DNA from: Symsagittifera roscoffensis
Taxonomy: Eukaryota; Xenacoelomorpha; Acoela; Convolutidae
Length of the DNA: 64,000 bases
Direction of reading: 5' to 3'
Assembly (NCBI RefSeq): GCF_963678635.1
Contig: NC_087062.1
Location: forward strand, 99,747,705 to 99,811,704
Shown here: piece by piece, positions 31,781 through 42,284 of the stretch
Layout of the letters: each line of letters opens with the position of its first letter
Position numbering within the stretch: position 1 is the first letter of the stretch
The notes under the pieces: generated by a model
Told to the model about the DNA's origin: nothing
Databases searched by the model: none
Seen by the model: the letters and a program-made list of their open reading frames with translations, nothing else
Position numbers and translations under genes: made by a program

Positions 31781-34700
31781 ATGGGTGACACTAACGAACT
31801 CATGGAATTCCTCTCAGCGAGTCTAGGAGCGACTCTAGACGAGATCTATCAGCGGCTGATCGATTGTGATTTTACACGAGAAGACCCGGGGTTGGCGATG
31901 TTTGTGGTCGCACTCCTCAATGCACTGGGAAGAGAGGGTCGAGGGAATCGCCCTACAGAAGTCGTGTTGATGTTGGCCTTCGGTGAGTCCGGGACCGCCG
32001 AGAGAGGCCGAAACCGATTGATGAGATGGAGGCGCGGAGAGATGTCTGGCCACGACCTGGCTCGTGAGCCAGGACTAGGTGAGCAAAGGGACCACCGGCT
32101 AGGTGAGATGCCCTTGCCCGTCCAACCTGCGCAGCCACTCATTGGAGCGAAGAGACAACGTGATGGGCCAGGCCCGTCACACTCTGTCGACTCTCCAACA
32201 GCTGCTCCTCCCCTAAAGAGAGTGAGAGTGAGCGAGATAGAGATCCAGACGTCGGAGACGATTGAGACACCGGAGAAGAAGGAGAGAGATCAGAGTGAGC
32301 TGTGTGCCAAACTTCAGGAGTACAGGGCCATAGCTCGGGAGAGAGACGAATGGAAAAAGAAATTTGAAGATCTGCAGGTGGCCTACAAGGAGGATGAGAT
32401 AAAGCACCTGAAGGAGCTGTATATGGCGAAGGTGAGCCAAGTGTCACCGGAAATCCTGGCGAGCATGAGGTCCTCGGAGGGATCTAACGACACACGCCCC
32501 AGGACAACCGCGCAGGAGCTGTGCGCATCGAGAGGACCTGAGGTTCTGGATTTGCGTGCATCAAAGGGGCCCGAGGCTCCTCAGCAGACACGACCGTCTG
32601 CTTCGAGTCACAGGTTTACGATACCAGACCCTTCTGACACCTATCTAGCTCCTCAATTTCAGGAATCATTTAACCAAGTGGCCAGAGCCGCGATGGATGA
32701 GATCAACAGAGGCACTGAGCGGACACTGGCTAGGATCGTTCCTTCCCAGCGTCGTGATCATTCATCAAATAGCTCGGAACGAGCAACCCGCACGATAGCG
32801 TGTTCTGCGCCTGGTGGAGTCTTTGAGAAGTCTCGCGTGGTAGACATCAGGAAGAATCTGATGGCACGTCATCAGTTCACGCAAGTGCCAGCCGAGCATC
32901 CTCGAGCCTGCCTGAATGACATGAGCTGGAACCCCGCCACGAACGACCAAGTAATTCCCCCAGGGAGTCGCCATTTGATCATTGGAGACAGTTTGGTGAG
33001 AGATCTGAATGAGATCTTCGTCTATGGTCATACTACCATTCTGTCCTTTGGAGGAGCCTCAGTGGCTCAAGTCATCAAAATGATGGAGTTCCAGAGCGAG
33101 GATCATTTGGATACATTAATAATAATGCTGGGGACCAATGACGTCTCGAGAGCCCCCGTGACTCCGGAGAACAAGTGGGAACCTCTATTGGTGTGCCTAT
33201 TGAACGAATTGAAAGAAAAGTATAGACCCAAGCTCGTGATCCTGTGTACGATACCACCAAATCCTTTGGTGGGCACTATAGCTGCAGATTTCATGAATGG
33301 CAACGTGACGCGGTGGAATGAAATGACCCGCAGTCTGGTGAGAAACAACCCTGGCGAGTTGCGACTCCTGGATCTCGAAAATATGCTGCGCATGACTGAC
33401 CACATCGCGCTCACTAAAGATGGAGTGCACTTCAATACCCAACGAGGGAGGCATTGGATTAATGATGTGTTTCAGACGCAATTGAGGGAAGCGGAGCAAG
33501 AGTCGAGGGCGACCGGTTCTTTGGCTCGGGCCAATTCGACCGGAGAGAGTAGAATAAGGGCAACCGTGCCCGAATCCCTCGCCAACCGCCTAGGGCCCTT
33601 GGCAACGGAGACGGTTGGAGCCGCAACCGTCGCTCCGAGCTCGAACGTGAGAGACAGGCTAGGGACTGCTCCTCCTCCCAGGCCGCAATCGATTGGAAGC
33701 CGACTCGGCAGATCGGTGGAACAGAACAACAGGAATAACTCCCAGTCCGCGTCTAGGAGGAACGATTCGCCTGCCACGACAAATCCTGCTTCGACAGCAG
33801 GACCGTCTACAAGTACCGTGCCAGCGGAGGGGATCGAATCAGGCAGCAGGCTGCTTTGGAATAGATCAGATCCTAGTCATTGGGGTCAGTATAAGACGGA
33901 CATGTCGGCGAAGTTGAATATGAATACCTTGACGTGTCGGGAGGATGCGATGAGAATGACTGGCGGTGAAAGTCCCACAGTGTCGCGACTTTATCGGATA
34001 CCGGGTGTGGATTGGCTGCTAGCAGAGCAGGAGAAATTCAGCTCCTCGACCTCACTCCGACATGTAGACCTGGATGGATTACCTCATGACAATACCTTTG
34101 GACCTTTAAACACCCGGTCGCTCACCGACGTTCGAGATAGGACCCGGGAAAGGACACCACCTGTGCGCAAGGGCAAGTTCCAGACGGAGAACAAGCCCAA
34201 TAACAAACATCACAAGATGTACAGACAATTCGCTAAACCACCCGGTCAGACGCCGGGCGAGTATTCGAGGGATTACCCCCGAACTACAACAGTGGTTGGA
34301 GACGATAAGAGATACGGGAACCTGAAGGCCCCAATAGGCGATGGCCTTTTTGCAGCTTATGACCCCTTGGATATGAAGGCTGCCAAATATCTGGTTGTGG
34401 CCGGCTCCGATTATCTCTACACGCCCCGTTCTCTATTCTGGCCCGATGTGATTTTCTTAACGGCGCCTAAACTGGACTGGGGACAGGCGATAGGCATGAT
34501 GATAAGTGTACGGAGAGTGGTCAGCATGGAGCCGCAGGTAATAGTAGTTGCAGGCTCAAATGATCATCTACAAAGCAGGGGCTTGTTGTCACGTCTGACG
34601 GATGGATCGATCCCGAGTAACGAAGTTATAGGGGAGGCGATAATGACACTGCTCTCGGCGATGACCGAGGTAGAGGCAGCAGCAAGACAACGTTTCACCA

Positions 34701-37700
34701 TGAATGTGGTGAAGGTGATCTTCGTATTGTCACCAGGCTACGCTGCGTTGCCTGAACCCCTTCAATTTGTGTACACAATGGTCACGACGATAGCAGAGGG
34801 GATATTTAACGTGATAATTCCTGCCCCAAACAGAGTGGTGGACCCGGACAATTACTATCCGTCCCGATCTGAGCTTCCCGCCGTTTGGGCTGACATCTCG
34901 AATGCCATACAGGGGCTCAGAGATTGTAGCACAACTAGGTTGGTGCTAGATGAAGTTCTGGGGTTGGAGCTGTCCAACTTTGCAAGATTATTGAAGCTAA
35001 GACCAGGGGTAGATGACGATCATCTATTAGTACAACAGGTGGCTGATGATCTCTGGTTCAGACAGATGGATCAGGCAGAGAATGAGCAGGGAAGGATGAT
35101 CAGAAAGAACATGACGTCAGCAGAGGAGGACCTCATGGCAATGGCTTTGCGTACGAAGCCACACAACAATATATGGTTGTACCTGTCACCGAGGCTGTGC
35201 ACCTTGGGTGAGGACGCGTTTGAACATGCGCCGGCAATAATTAAAGAGATACATGCGTATCTGAAGACTCTACTTAATGCCCGGGAGTTGGCTGGAGGCA
35301 AGATGCTAAAACTAATGCAAGACGTAAACACGATGTCGCTGGATAAGTTCCAAGCTGACGTGCTGGCCACAAAGGCACAGTACGAACGATCAGATGCTAT
35401 CTTGGGTGGAATGGGAGTGGGATGGACGCCATCTTTCCTATCGACGTGCTATCCGAGGGCATCTAGGAACCTGATCGCGAGTTTCGTCAAAGACATCAGG
35501 AAGTTGTCGATTGGCCTGGTGCTAGCCTTATACGTGACATTTGGTCATGAAAACTTTGTGAAAGGACCGGCAAACCTCTTCACCCAAGCATTGGCCGATT
35601 TAAGATTGGATGGACTCCTGACTCTGATTGCCATGACCTATGGTCGACTGGGAGACTTGCTTGTGCTATTGCGTTACCCTGAACAACTACAGGGACCCAG
35701 TCGTGAGTTCAATGCACAGTTGGAAACTGCCTCGCTCAAGAAGATGAAAGACTGGAGGACTCTCCTACTTCAATACCTCTTGCAACAAAACAGAAGCGTC
35801 ACAGGAGAGGACAAAGTGGCGACGAACGCAAGCGAATGTAAGCAGTATTGTGGCATGCCCTTACTAACAGACTTAGCTGTTATGATGCGGATTGATCCGT
35901 TGGCTCTGGTCCACGGACTGAGGGAATTCGTCACAGTGGTGTATGGACCGGTGATGTCCTTTGCGTTCCCGGATGTGCAAGTTAAAGCGTACAGGAATTC
36001 AGTGTTGTACGTCAACCTGGTCTCAGTAGTGGATTGTTCCGTGCTGAATTGGGTAGAGCAGAGTGAACTGAGAAAGCTGGCTAGCGATGATAGGCTATTC
36101 GGAAGAATAGCAGAGCCAGGTTGGGTGTTGATGGACTTCAACAACCACTTCAAATGCCGAATGGGCCGTGAGGATCTTTCCCACATCCAGTTTAACCCAA
36201 AACTCTGGAATTTGAGACCAGTGGTGAAAGATACAGGAGAGGCTGTGGTAGTACCTCAATTGCCGGGAGCCTATGCCCATGCGAAAGAGAATCAACAAAC
36301 ATGGCTTCCTGGGTCCAGGCCGCTGCCGGACCAATGCCATCGATATCCACCGATAAGGAGGATGTTGTTGGGAGTCACATCTCCCATCACTGCCCCTCGT
36401 ATTGGAGCAGCTCGTGACGCGGAGAAGAGAATGCTGAAGTGGAGTGGAGGGATGGAGCCGCGCTTCATCAGCTGGAACGCTGCCGCTGCGCATACGTTTG
36501 ACTTCTCATTCCCCGATGCCTGGAGCAGGAAAAAGATCAAGGCACTACCCTCCAGGAGACCAGAGGTCTCGGCTGAAACGTGGAACGAAGTATATTCTTC
36601 AGCGGATGACTTATCGAGACTGAAGTGGTCAGGAGAAGCGAAAGTGGTGATGCTGGAGGTGGCAAGTGAGAGCAGAGGTGGCTCATATATAACGATAGAG
36701 GACCTGGCCCCACATGGCGAGGAGTTGGTAGAGTTCCTGGTCGATGATGAATTGTTTTATCATGCAGGAGACATGGCCGTACCGGCTCGGCCGGATTCGG
36801 GCACAGACGCGCGACAAGGACCCTCGGGACCTAGGCCGAAACCTGATGCGGACGACGATGAATTGATGGATCAGGACGATAACGATGACGGGACCGGAAG
36901 TAAGACGGAGAAACCGGGAGAGACCGATCTAGGAGCGTTGGAAAGGGACTTGCTAGAGTACCGGTTCAGTGAAGACGACGATGGGGAAGTCGATGGGAGT
37001 TTATTGCTAATGGCACCATCGTCCTTCATGTCTCCTACAAAGGAGGCGTCGGCCGATCTATCTCCGATAGACCCAATAAGCCAGGCTAGAGAGTGCCGAA
37101 GCAGGGACCCACAGAAACTGCTTTATGAATCGCCAAGGAGGAGGAAAATCGAAGATTCTATGAAGATATCGTTCCTCAGCACATTACCAGAAGAAGAATG
37201 GGAAAGATATCAAATGGAGTTGGAGGGCAAGACAGGAGCAATCTGGAGCCGAGTAAACTTCATGGAGAAATCTTGGGACGTGATAAGGCGATATGGGACG
37301 CAGTCCATAATGAAGGTGGGATTGAACCAACCCATCATGCGTGAGGTCCTGGAAAAAATAGTGAGCTCCATGGAGTCGGATGTTCTGACCGAGTCAGTAA
37401 CAGAAGACAGTGCCGATGATCAGCATGTTGCAAAGAAATTACCTGTCAGACGAGCCAGGAAAGGGCTGAAGCGACTAAAAGGGAAGACAGGAAGTCGAGC
37501 CATGAACCCGAGAGTGGTGAAGTCAAGAGCCAACGCAGTGGTGACCTCTTTAACGAGCGCAGGTCGTTCAGGCGAGAGCGGGCAGGGAGATAGTACAACA
37601 CTGACAGGGGGAGAAAAAGAGAATCTGATACCCCCTATGCTCTTGGCAGGTCTGACCGTAACCGCCACAAGGTCGAAGAAGACGGCGCGAACCCTGGCAG

Positions 37701-40648
37701 ACACTAAGTTAGAAATGGAAGTAATCAGTCAATGTGGATCTGGAGGACTTGAAGATTATAGGCCCTCGCGAATCAACATGGCCAAGTTGAAACTGGAAGG
37801 ACAACTCGACGTGGTCGAGTACAGTCGAATAACTGTGCCGGAATCGGTCCATATGGGAGATCCGGCAGGGGGTTATGTGGAGATGTTGAAAGCGAGGAAC
37901 TCCGCGAGAGGGCACCTGATGGCTTGGAGCGAGAAGAGAGCCATGCAAGAATATTTGAAGGGGCTTACGGAGAACTCTAACTTCAATCGAAGAGAGTATG
38001 GCACAGTGATGTCATCAGAAGCGAACGAAATCGGATTGGAAAAACTGCTAGAAATTTCTTGGAGGGCGGCCCTCCAGAAATACTTCGATGAGACGATGAA
38101 TGCACCAGCTACTGTGGCAGCATACCTGGCTCATCCTTGCGTGAGAACTGATCTGCAAATACGACTGGCTTGGTGCTTGATGGGCATCAAAAAGGCGGAG
38201 TATGAAGCCAGTAATGACTCGAAATCACGAGATGAGGAACTAGAGTTAATGGAAGCTCTACGAGCATTGATTTCGAAAGACGATTCAGCGATAGCATGGG
38301 CTAAGCGTAAGGATGCCCTTTGCTTTGTCAGGTTCGTGGTGGATCGCATCCCCACTCCTGTGTTGGGAGAATGTATAAAGATCATTCGGCAAAAGGGAGT
38401 TGATTGCGAAAGGAACTTCCTTAGGGCACTCCTAGAGCTATATCAGGACATGCCATTGACCGTGCCAAGCAAGGAGTCGAATGATATGGAAAGCTATCGC
38501 AAGTTGGAAGAGGTGAGAAGATACTCCAACAAAGAATTGAGAGTGAGCAGAGACTTGATTGAAGCGGCCAGAGGACAAAAGGAGTTTGCAACACTAGGGA
38601 AACTGAAGTCGTTCCAATACGTGTCTGGTATACCAGGGATGGCGTATAATCCCTTCGTGAACGAAGAAGCCAGGGAAGCATACTTCGACTACGAGCAAGT
38701 CACAGTGCTCAACTTCTGGGTTGAACGGATTAAGGAAATTGGAATGTTGATGGTGGAACAACCCAAGCTTGGAATTATTTTGGAAGAACGAGTAGTCGAG
38801 CCCTCGATTCCCGACCTAAAAGGGCAAGTGAGTTTTGATTGTGGTTCTTGGGACGGTCCCTTGAAAACCAGTCTAGTAGTGATGTGGGAACTCATGAAAC
38901 CTTCCTGGTGTCCCCATCCTAACGCAGGCTTAATCTGGGACATGACCGCGGATATCATGTTAGACCGGGATGATGATGCGAGTCTACATGATCTGGCCAT
39001 GATACAACACCTGCTGGCCATGAGATTGACGAAGAAGAAGAGCAACCCGTCCACGGAGCTGTCCGAGGAAGGTACATCGAGTAATTGGTTGAAGCAAGGC
39101 ACATGCTTGGCTCAACACAGTGGGATGGAAGGACATGTTTGTAACCTGGGACACTGCCTGATTACGCTAAGCGAGCAGCATCGACAACTGGCACGATTGT
39201 ACGGAAGATTGAGCATGTCAGATAAGGGTGCCATGGAGTTGGTCGCAGACTGCCATGGGGTGACGGACGTAAACCTGATCACAGCCTTGGGATTTTGCAG
39301 CATGACGAGTTCGATAGAATCGCTCGAGCGCTTGGAGCGTGCCCATGAGCTAGTGACGTCCCTCAGCGTGGAAATATTCCCTGGAGCATTACAGACAGAA
39401 CAAAAGATTGGAGGCTGGCGAGAAGCCCTAGAGAATGAAATGAATCTGAAGGATAGTGAAGCCTATCACAGACCTACTGGTTCAAAATATATGGTGGGTT
39501 CAAGCTCAGCGCCGTATTGTAATAGCAAGTATCCTACGCACATGGTGGTGATGGATGCGAGGACGCAACAAGTGTTGGTTGACCAACTTTTCTCTGTGCC
39601 AAAGTGCGTGAGGTTGGCCAGAATGTCAGAGAGGTCATATGACTTGTTGGCAAAGATCTTTCGGGCAGTCCCGAAGAGATCCGAAGGCGAGTTGCAAGAC
39701 GTTGTGGGTGAAGAGTTCATGAGACTGAACGAAGGAAATGTGAGTGAGTTTGAGAAACAGAAAGCGAGTGGAGCGTTACCTACTGAATTCCCCACTATAG
39801 AAGAGAAAGACGACCTACATAGAATTCTGATGGAAGTGGAACCGTTGCTGGGAGCCTCAGGGTATCGGACCCGAAGGAACATAGTGAGAACCCATGGGGA
39901 GTATCCTTGCCACTGCTTGGCGCAGACGTTGTGGTACCCTAAACGCGGGAATCTGATCCTAGTCTGGGACGTGGAGGAGTTGTACTCCACGGGGTTGCCC
40001 GATCAGAATCAACAAGTGTCAATCGTGGTGGTTAGCGCCATGCTAGCAGTGAGATGGTTGGAGGCTAATGCAGACACAAGTGAGCAGGAGACGGCCGTGC
40101 CGACTCCTGAGCAGTTGAGCAACGTGAAGATGAGTCATGAATTGGATCTTTTCAGAACCACCTGCAAGGTTCTGAGAATACCTAAAGCCATTGAAAGAAT
40201 ATGGTCAAGGCAAAGATTGATGCCTTGGTTCCGTGCAGTGATGACATCTTGGATGTATGAACGTGCGAAGCGTCACATGTCAAGGAACACGGAAGCCTAT
40301 CAATCTTTCCAGCTAGACATAGGACCAGGAGCCTATAAACGAGCATTCTTGACGCACAGAAACGCGGTCACCACAGCGGTGAAGCGGGTAGCTGGAACGC
40401 CTTGTGTTACTGAAGATGAGAAGAAAGAGGTCTTAAGAGCTGACCTAGAACGAAACGTGAGCCTATGTTTTCACAACAGCTCTTGCAGGAACCGGGAGCA
40501 GAAGGTGAATGTGGACTTGCTACCTTGTTGCAAACCGAGGCTGTTGGAACAGGAGGGTTGGGGCACGGCCCGCAACTCTCTGGACATGTTAGAGAAAGTT
40601 CTGGAAGACAGTGACGCTGAACATCAGGATGGAGAAGTGATGGAGTGA
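31781..40648 (+). CDS. Element 1 ORF3: giant protein with SGNH-hydrolase domain
   Basis: The first ATG of the frame (31,781, AGAAATGGG) gives 2,955 residues ending at TGA 40,648. A polar, partly coiled-coil region covers about 130-260. Residues about 395-565 form an SGNH/GDSL-type domain: block I LIIGDSLVRDL (402), block II SFGGA, block III LGTNDVSR (449), block V KDGVHF (about 546). A second SGNH-like region lies at about 870-1,060 (VVAGSNDHL, VLSPGYAALP) but lacks a clear GDS and DxxH. The remaining ~1,900 residues include acidic and basic linkers (around 1,680-1,740 and 1,885-1,990) and several Cys/His clusters, without a domain I recognise. I see no signal peptide or membrane anchor, so it is not an obvious envelope protein. 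Homologous to the ORF starting at 59,808. Confidence 0.88.
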   Translation: MGDTNELMEFLSASLGATLDEIYQRLIDCDFTREDPGLAMFVVALLNALGREGRGNRPTEVVLMLAFGESGTAERGRNRLMRWRRGEMSGHDLAREPGLGEQRDHRLGEMPLPVQPAQPLIGAKRQRDGPGPSHSVDSPTAAPPLKRVRVSEIEIQTSETIETPEKKERDQSELCAKLQEYRAIARERDEWKKKFEDLQVAYKEDEIKHLKELYMAKVSQVSPEILASMRSSEGSNDTRPRTTAQELCASRGPEVLDLRASKGPEAPQQTRPSASSHRFTIPDPSDTYLAPQFQESFNQVARAAMDEINRGTERTLARIVPSQRRDHSSNSSERATRTIACSAPGGVFEKSRVVDIRKNLMARHQFTQVPAEHPRACLNDMSWNPATNDQVIPPGSRHLIIGDSLVRDLNEIFVYGHTTILSFGGASVAQVIKMMEFQSEDHLDTLIIMLGTNDVSRAPVTPENKWEPLLVCLLNELKEKYRPKLVILCTIPPNPLVGTIAADFMNGNVTRWNEMTRSLVRNNPGELRLLDLENMLRMTDHIALTKDGVHFNTQRGRHWINDVFQTQLREAEQESRATGSLARANSTGESRIRATVPESLANRLGPLATETVGAATVAPSSNVRDRLGTAPPPRPQSIGSRLGRSVEQNNRNNSQSASRRNDSPATTNPASTAGPSTSTVPAEGIESGSRLLWNRSDPSHWGQYKTDMSAKLNMNTLTCREDAMRMTGGESPTVSRLYRIPGVDWLLAEQEKFSSSTSLRHVDLDGLPHDNTFGPLNTRSLTDVRDRTRERTPPVRKGKFQTENKPNNKHHKMYRQFAKPPGQTPGEYSRDYPRTTTVVGDDKRYGNLKAPIGDGLFAAYDPLDMKAAKYLVVAGSDYLYTPRSLFWPDVIFLTAPKLDWGQAIGMMISVRRVVSMEPQVIVVAGSNDHLQSRGLLSRLTDGSIPSNEVIGEAIMTLLSAMTEVEAAARQRFTMNVVKVIFVLSPGYAALPEPLQFVYTMVTTIAEGIFNVIIPAPNRVVDPDNYYPSRSELPAVWADISNAIQGLRDCSTTRLVLDEVLGLELSNFARLLKLRPGVDDDHLLVQQVADDLWFRQMDQAENEQGRMIRKNMTSAEEDLMAMALRTKPHNNIWLYLSPRLCTLGEDAFEHAPAIIKEIHAYLKTLLNARELAGGKMLKLMQDVNTMSLDKFQADVLATKAQYERSDAILGGMGVGWTPSFLSTCYPRASRNLIASFVKDIRKLSIGLVLALYVTFGHENFVKGPANLFTQALADLRLDGLLTLIAMTYGRLGDLLVLLRYPEQLQGPSREFNAQLETASLKKMKDWRTLLLQYLLQQNRSVTGEDKVATNASECKQYCGMPLLTDLAVMMRIDPLALVHGLREFVTVVYGPVMSFAFPDVQVKAYRNSVLYVNLVSVVDCSVLNWVEQSELRKLASDDRLFGRIAEPGWVLMDFNNHFKCRMGREDLSHIQFNPKLWNLRPVVKDTGEAVVVPQLPGAYAHAKENQQTWLPGSRPLPDQCHRYPPIRRMLLGVTSPITAPRIGAARDAEKRMLKWSGGMEPRFISWNAAAAHTFDFSFPDAWSRKKIKALPSRRPEVSAETWNEVYSSADDLSRLKWSGEAKVVMLEVASESRGGSYITIEDLAPHGEELVEFLVDDELFYHAGDMAVPARPDSGTDARQGPSGPRPKPDADDDELMDQDDNDDGTGSKTEKPGETDLGALERDLLEYRFSEDDDGEVDGSLLLMAPSSFMSPTKEASADLSPIDPISQARECRSRDPQKLLYESPRRRKIEDSMKISFLSTLPEEEWERYQMELEGKTGAIWSRVNFMEKSWDVIRRYGTQSIMKVGLNQPIMREVLEKIVSSMESDVLTESVTEDSADDQHVAKKLPVRRARKGLKRLKGKTGSRAMNPRVVKSRANAVVTSLTSAGRSGESGQGDSTTLTGGEKENLIPPMLLAGLTVTATRSKKTARTLADTKLEMEVISQCGSGGLEDYRPSRINMAKLKLEGQLDVVEYSRITVPESVHMGDPAGGYVEMLKARNSARGHLMAWSEKRAMQEYLKGLTENSNFNRREYGTVMSSEANEIGLEKLLEISWRAALQKYFDETMNAPATVAAYLAHPCVRTDLQIRLAWCLMGIKKAEYEASNDSKSRDEELELMEALRALISKDDSAIAWAKRKDALCFVRFVVDRIPTPVLGECIKIIRQKGVDCERNFLRALLELYQDMPLTVPSKESNDMESYRKLEEVRRYSNKELRVSRDLIEAARGQKEFATLGKLKSFQYVSGIPGMAYNPFVNEEAREAYFDYEQVTVLNFWVERIKEIGMLMVEQPKLGIILEERVVEPSIPDLKGQVSFDCGSWDGPLKTSLVVMWELMKPSWCPHPNAGLIWDMTADIMLDRDDDASLHDLAMIQHLLAMRLTKKKSNPSTELSEEGTSSNWLKQGTCLAQHSGMEGHVCNLGHCLITLSEQHRQLARLYGRLSMSDKGAMELVADCHGVTDVNLITALGFCSMTSSIESLERLERAHELVTSLSVEIFPGALQTEQKIGGWREALENEMNLKDSEAYHRPTGSKYMVGSSSAPYCNSKYPTHMVVMDARTQQVLVDQLFSVPKCVRLARMSERSYDLLAKIFRAVPKRSEGELQDVVGEEFMRLNEGNVSEFEKQKASGALPTEFPTIEEKDDLHRILMEVEPLLGASGYRTRRNIVRTHGEYPCHCLAQTLWYPKRGNLILVWDVEELYSTGLPDQNQQVSIVVVSAMLAVRWLEANADTSEQETAVPTPEQLSNVKMSHELDLFRTTCKVLRIPKAIERIWSRQRLMPWFRAVMTSWMYERAKRHMSRNTEAYQSFQLDIGPGAYKRAFLTHRNAVTTAVKRVAGTPCVTEDEKKEVLRADLERNVSLCFHNSSCRNREQKVNVDLLPCCKPRLLEQEGWGTARNSLDMLEKVLEDSDAEHQDGEVME

Positions 40649-41398
40649 AGATGACCAAAGGAGAGAGGAGAAGGAGAGAAAAACTTGATTGTCTTTGTGT
40701 GCTAAAACTTAAACCAATCAACCAAGTTTTGATTATTGAACTTGTTAAACTTTTTGTTTTGATTTAGTTTGGTCAGACCAAACTTTGAAAATTGTTGCAA
40801 TTGTTAAAATTGTTGAAATTGTTGATTTTAGTTACTACTATCTATGTATGTATATAAGGAACATAGGTGAGTATATTTACCTATTTATTCACGACTGAAG
40901 TTTTTAACCTGTGTAAGACACAAATTCACTGTGTGGCGACATGGTAAGTTTGAGTAAACTCGCTCGAGAAGGGTGGGTAACTCAATAACTTTCCTAGCCA
41001 CAGAGTTTCTTAGTTTTAATATGGAAAGGACCGCATAAATGACTGATTATACTTGGTGAGTGAAGTAAAGTTAATTTTAACGGGTGCGTGGCCGTGCCAC
41101 GTCCCACTTTTTAATCACAAAGAGCGAAAAGAAGTTGTATAACAAGACGACGTAAGTAGTCAGAAAAGAAATTTTATCTAGGACACTCCTCATGGTGCAA
41201 ATTTTGTGAAAATGTTGAAAGGCAGTGAGATGTAGTACGATGCCATTTGTGAACACGTAGTGAGTTGAGGTGGAGTAGATAAATTTCATTTTCTTATGCG
41301 ATTTGTAAGATTGGTTACAGAAAACTGGATACCTACTTGACGATAACCCGGTGTTGTGCGATCAATAGGGACATTGATGGAGACTTGTCCGGGGAGTA
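40649..41398 (+). other. 3' untranslated part of element 1 with polypurine tract
   Basis: No coding sequence is supported here. T-rich repeats of TTGTTAAA(A/C)T occur at 40,735-40,830, and an ATAGGT...ACCTAT hairpin at about 40,864-40,885. The last bases, TTGTCCGGGGAGTA (41,385-41,398), directly before the LTR, are the likely primer for plus-strand synthesis. Confidence 0.7.
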
Positions 41399-42284
41399 TG
41401 TGCCATTCTGCCAGATGACACAGCATAACCTTCCCGCGACAGAAAAAAAAGTGACTAAAGGCCTTATGAACAGAAAAGTGTTGCGACGGAGGGTCAGAAT
41501 GTTCTAGAATTTTTATTTTTAAAATTTCGATCGGAAGAAGAACATTTCTGAGAAATAGAAAAAAGACGTCTATTTTGAATAGAAAAGACGAAAATGAGAA
41601 CAACGATAGAAATTGTGAAGAACGGTTGTATCAGAGACAGAAAAATTACGGAGCCTCTTATCGTGGCAAGAACACACGATAAGGACCTTAGCGACAGATA
41701 TTTGTGGAGACGGAGGCTTCAGTGGGGGGAAGAGAAATACCACGGAACCCTCCCGGGACACGAAATATAGGAGATAAGAGTGTTATCTCAAGAAAATCAC
41801 GGGAGCGGAGGCTTGGTCCCCCAGAGACTGTTATATGTGAAGGGACTGTGAAAACTGACTATAACAGCTGCTGTAATGTCCTAGATCTTAATTAAACACC
41901 GATATTATTTGATATTTCAGGACATGAGTAGATAGAAAAAGGAAAGGGTCAATCCATCTCCAATGGATTTAATATAAAACTGTCACACAAAAACATATAA
42001 AAATAGGTTGTTCGAGCCGTGTTTTTAATGACAATCACGTAGTCTGAGGATCCGAGACTCAGCTATGTGGTTGTGTTCGCATGCAAACGAAAGCTGATCA
42101 AAAGTCGTTTGACTGATGGCCTAAAAATGGTAACTTTTTACTTTGCCCTAAACAGACCAGAAAATCAACTGGCAAGGTCGAGACGGTGAAAAACGAGTAG
42201 AATTAAGGTAACTGACGCCTGCCAGTCGTTGATAGGTACTTTTTCTACGCTCCGTCGCTGTGTGATATTTGGGCGAATGTTACA
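41399..42284 (+). repeat. 3' LTR of element 1
   Basis: Same sequence as 17,924-18,809 at a constant offset of 23,475, with about four substitutions. It is followed directly by CTGGAAGAGG, the continuation of the element 2 leader interrupted at 17,923. Confidence 0.92.

Larger units (their letters stand above)
17924..42284 (+). mobile_element. Element 1: complete giant Ty3/gypsy-type LTR retrotransposon (24.4 kb)
   Basis: Order: 886-bp LTR, primer site, 3.0-kb leader, gag (21,856), in-frame UGA (22,903), gag-pol continuation to 31,338, ORF3 (31,781-40,648), 0.75-kb 3' untranslated part, polypurine tract, 886-bp LTR. The LTRs differ at about four positions by eye, so the insertion is young. 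RT-RNase H-integrase order places it in Ty3/gypsy (Metaviridae). Typical members are 5-10 kb; only a few groups, such as plant Ogre or planarian Burro, are known to me at this size. It sits in a duplicated copy of element 2's leader. Confidence 0.93.

Noticed and set aside
31781-40648. ORF3 as a retroviral envelope protein
   Set aside because: No signal peptide, fusion peptide, cleavage site or membrane anchor is visible, and an SGNH domain lies where an ectodomain would be. Position alone is not enough.
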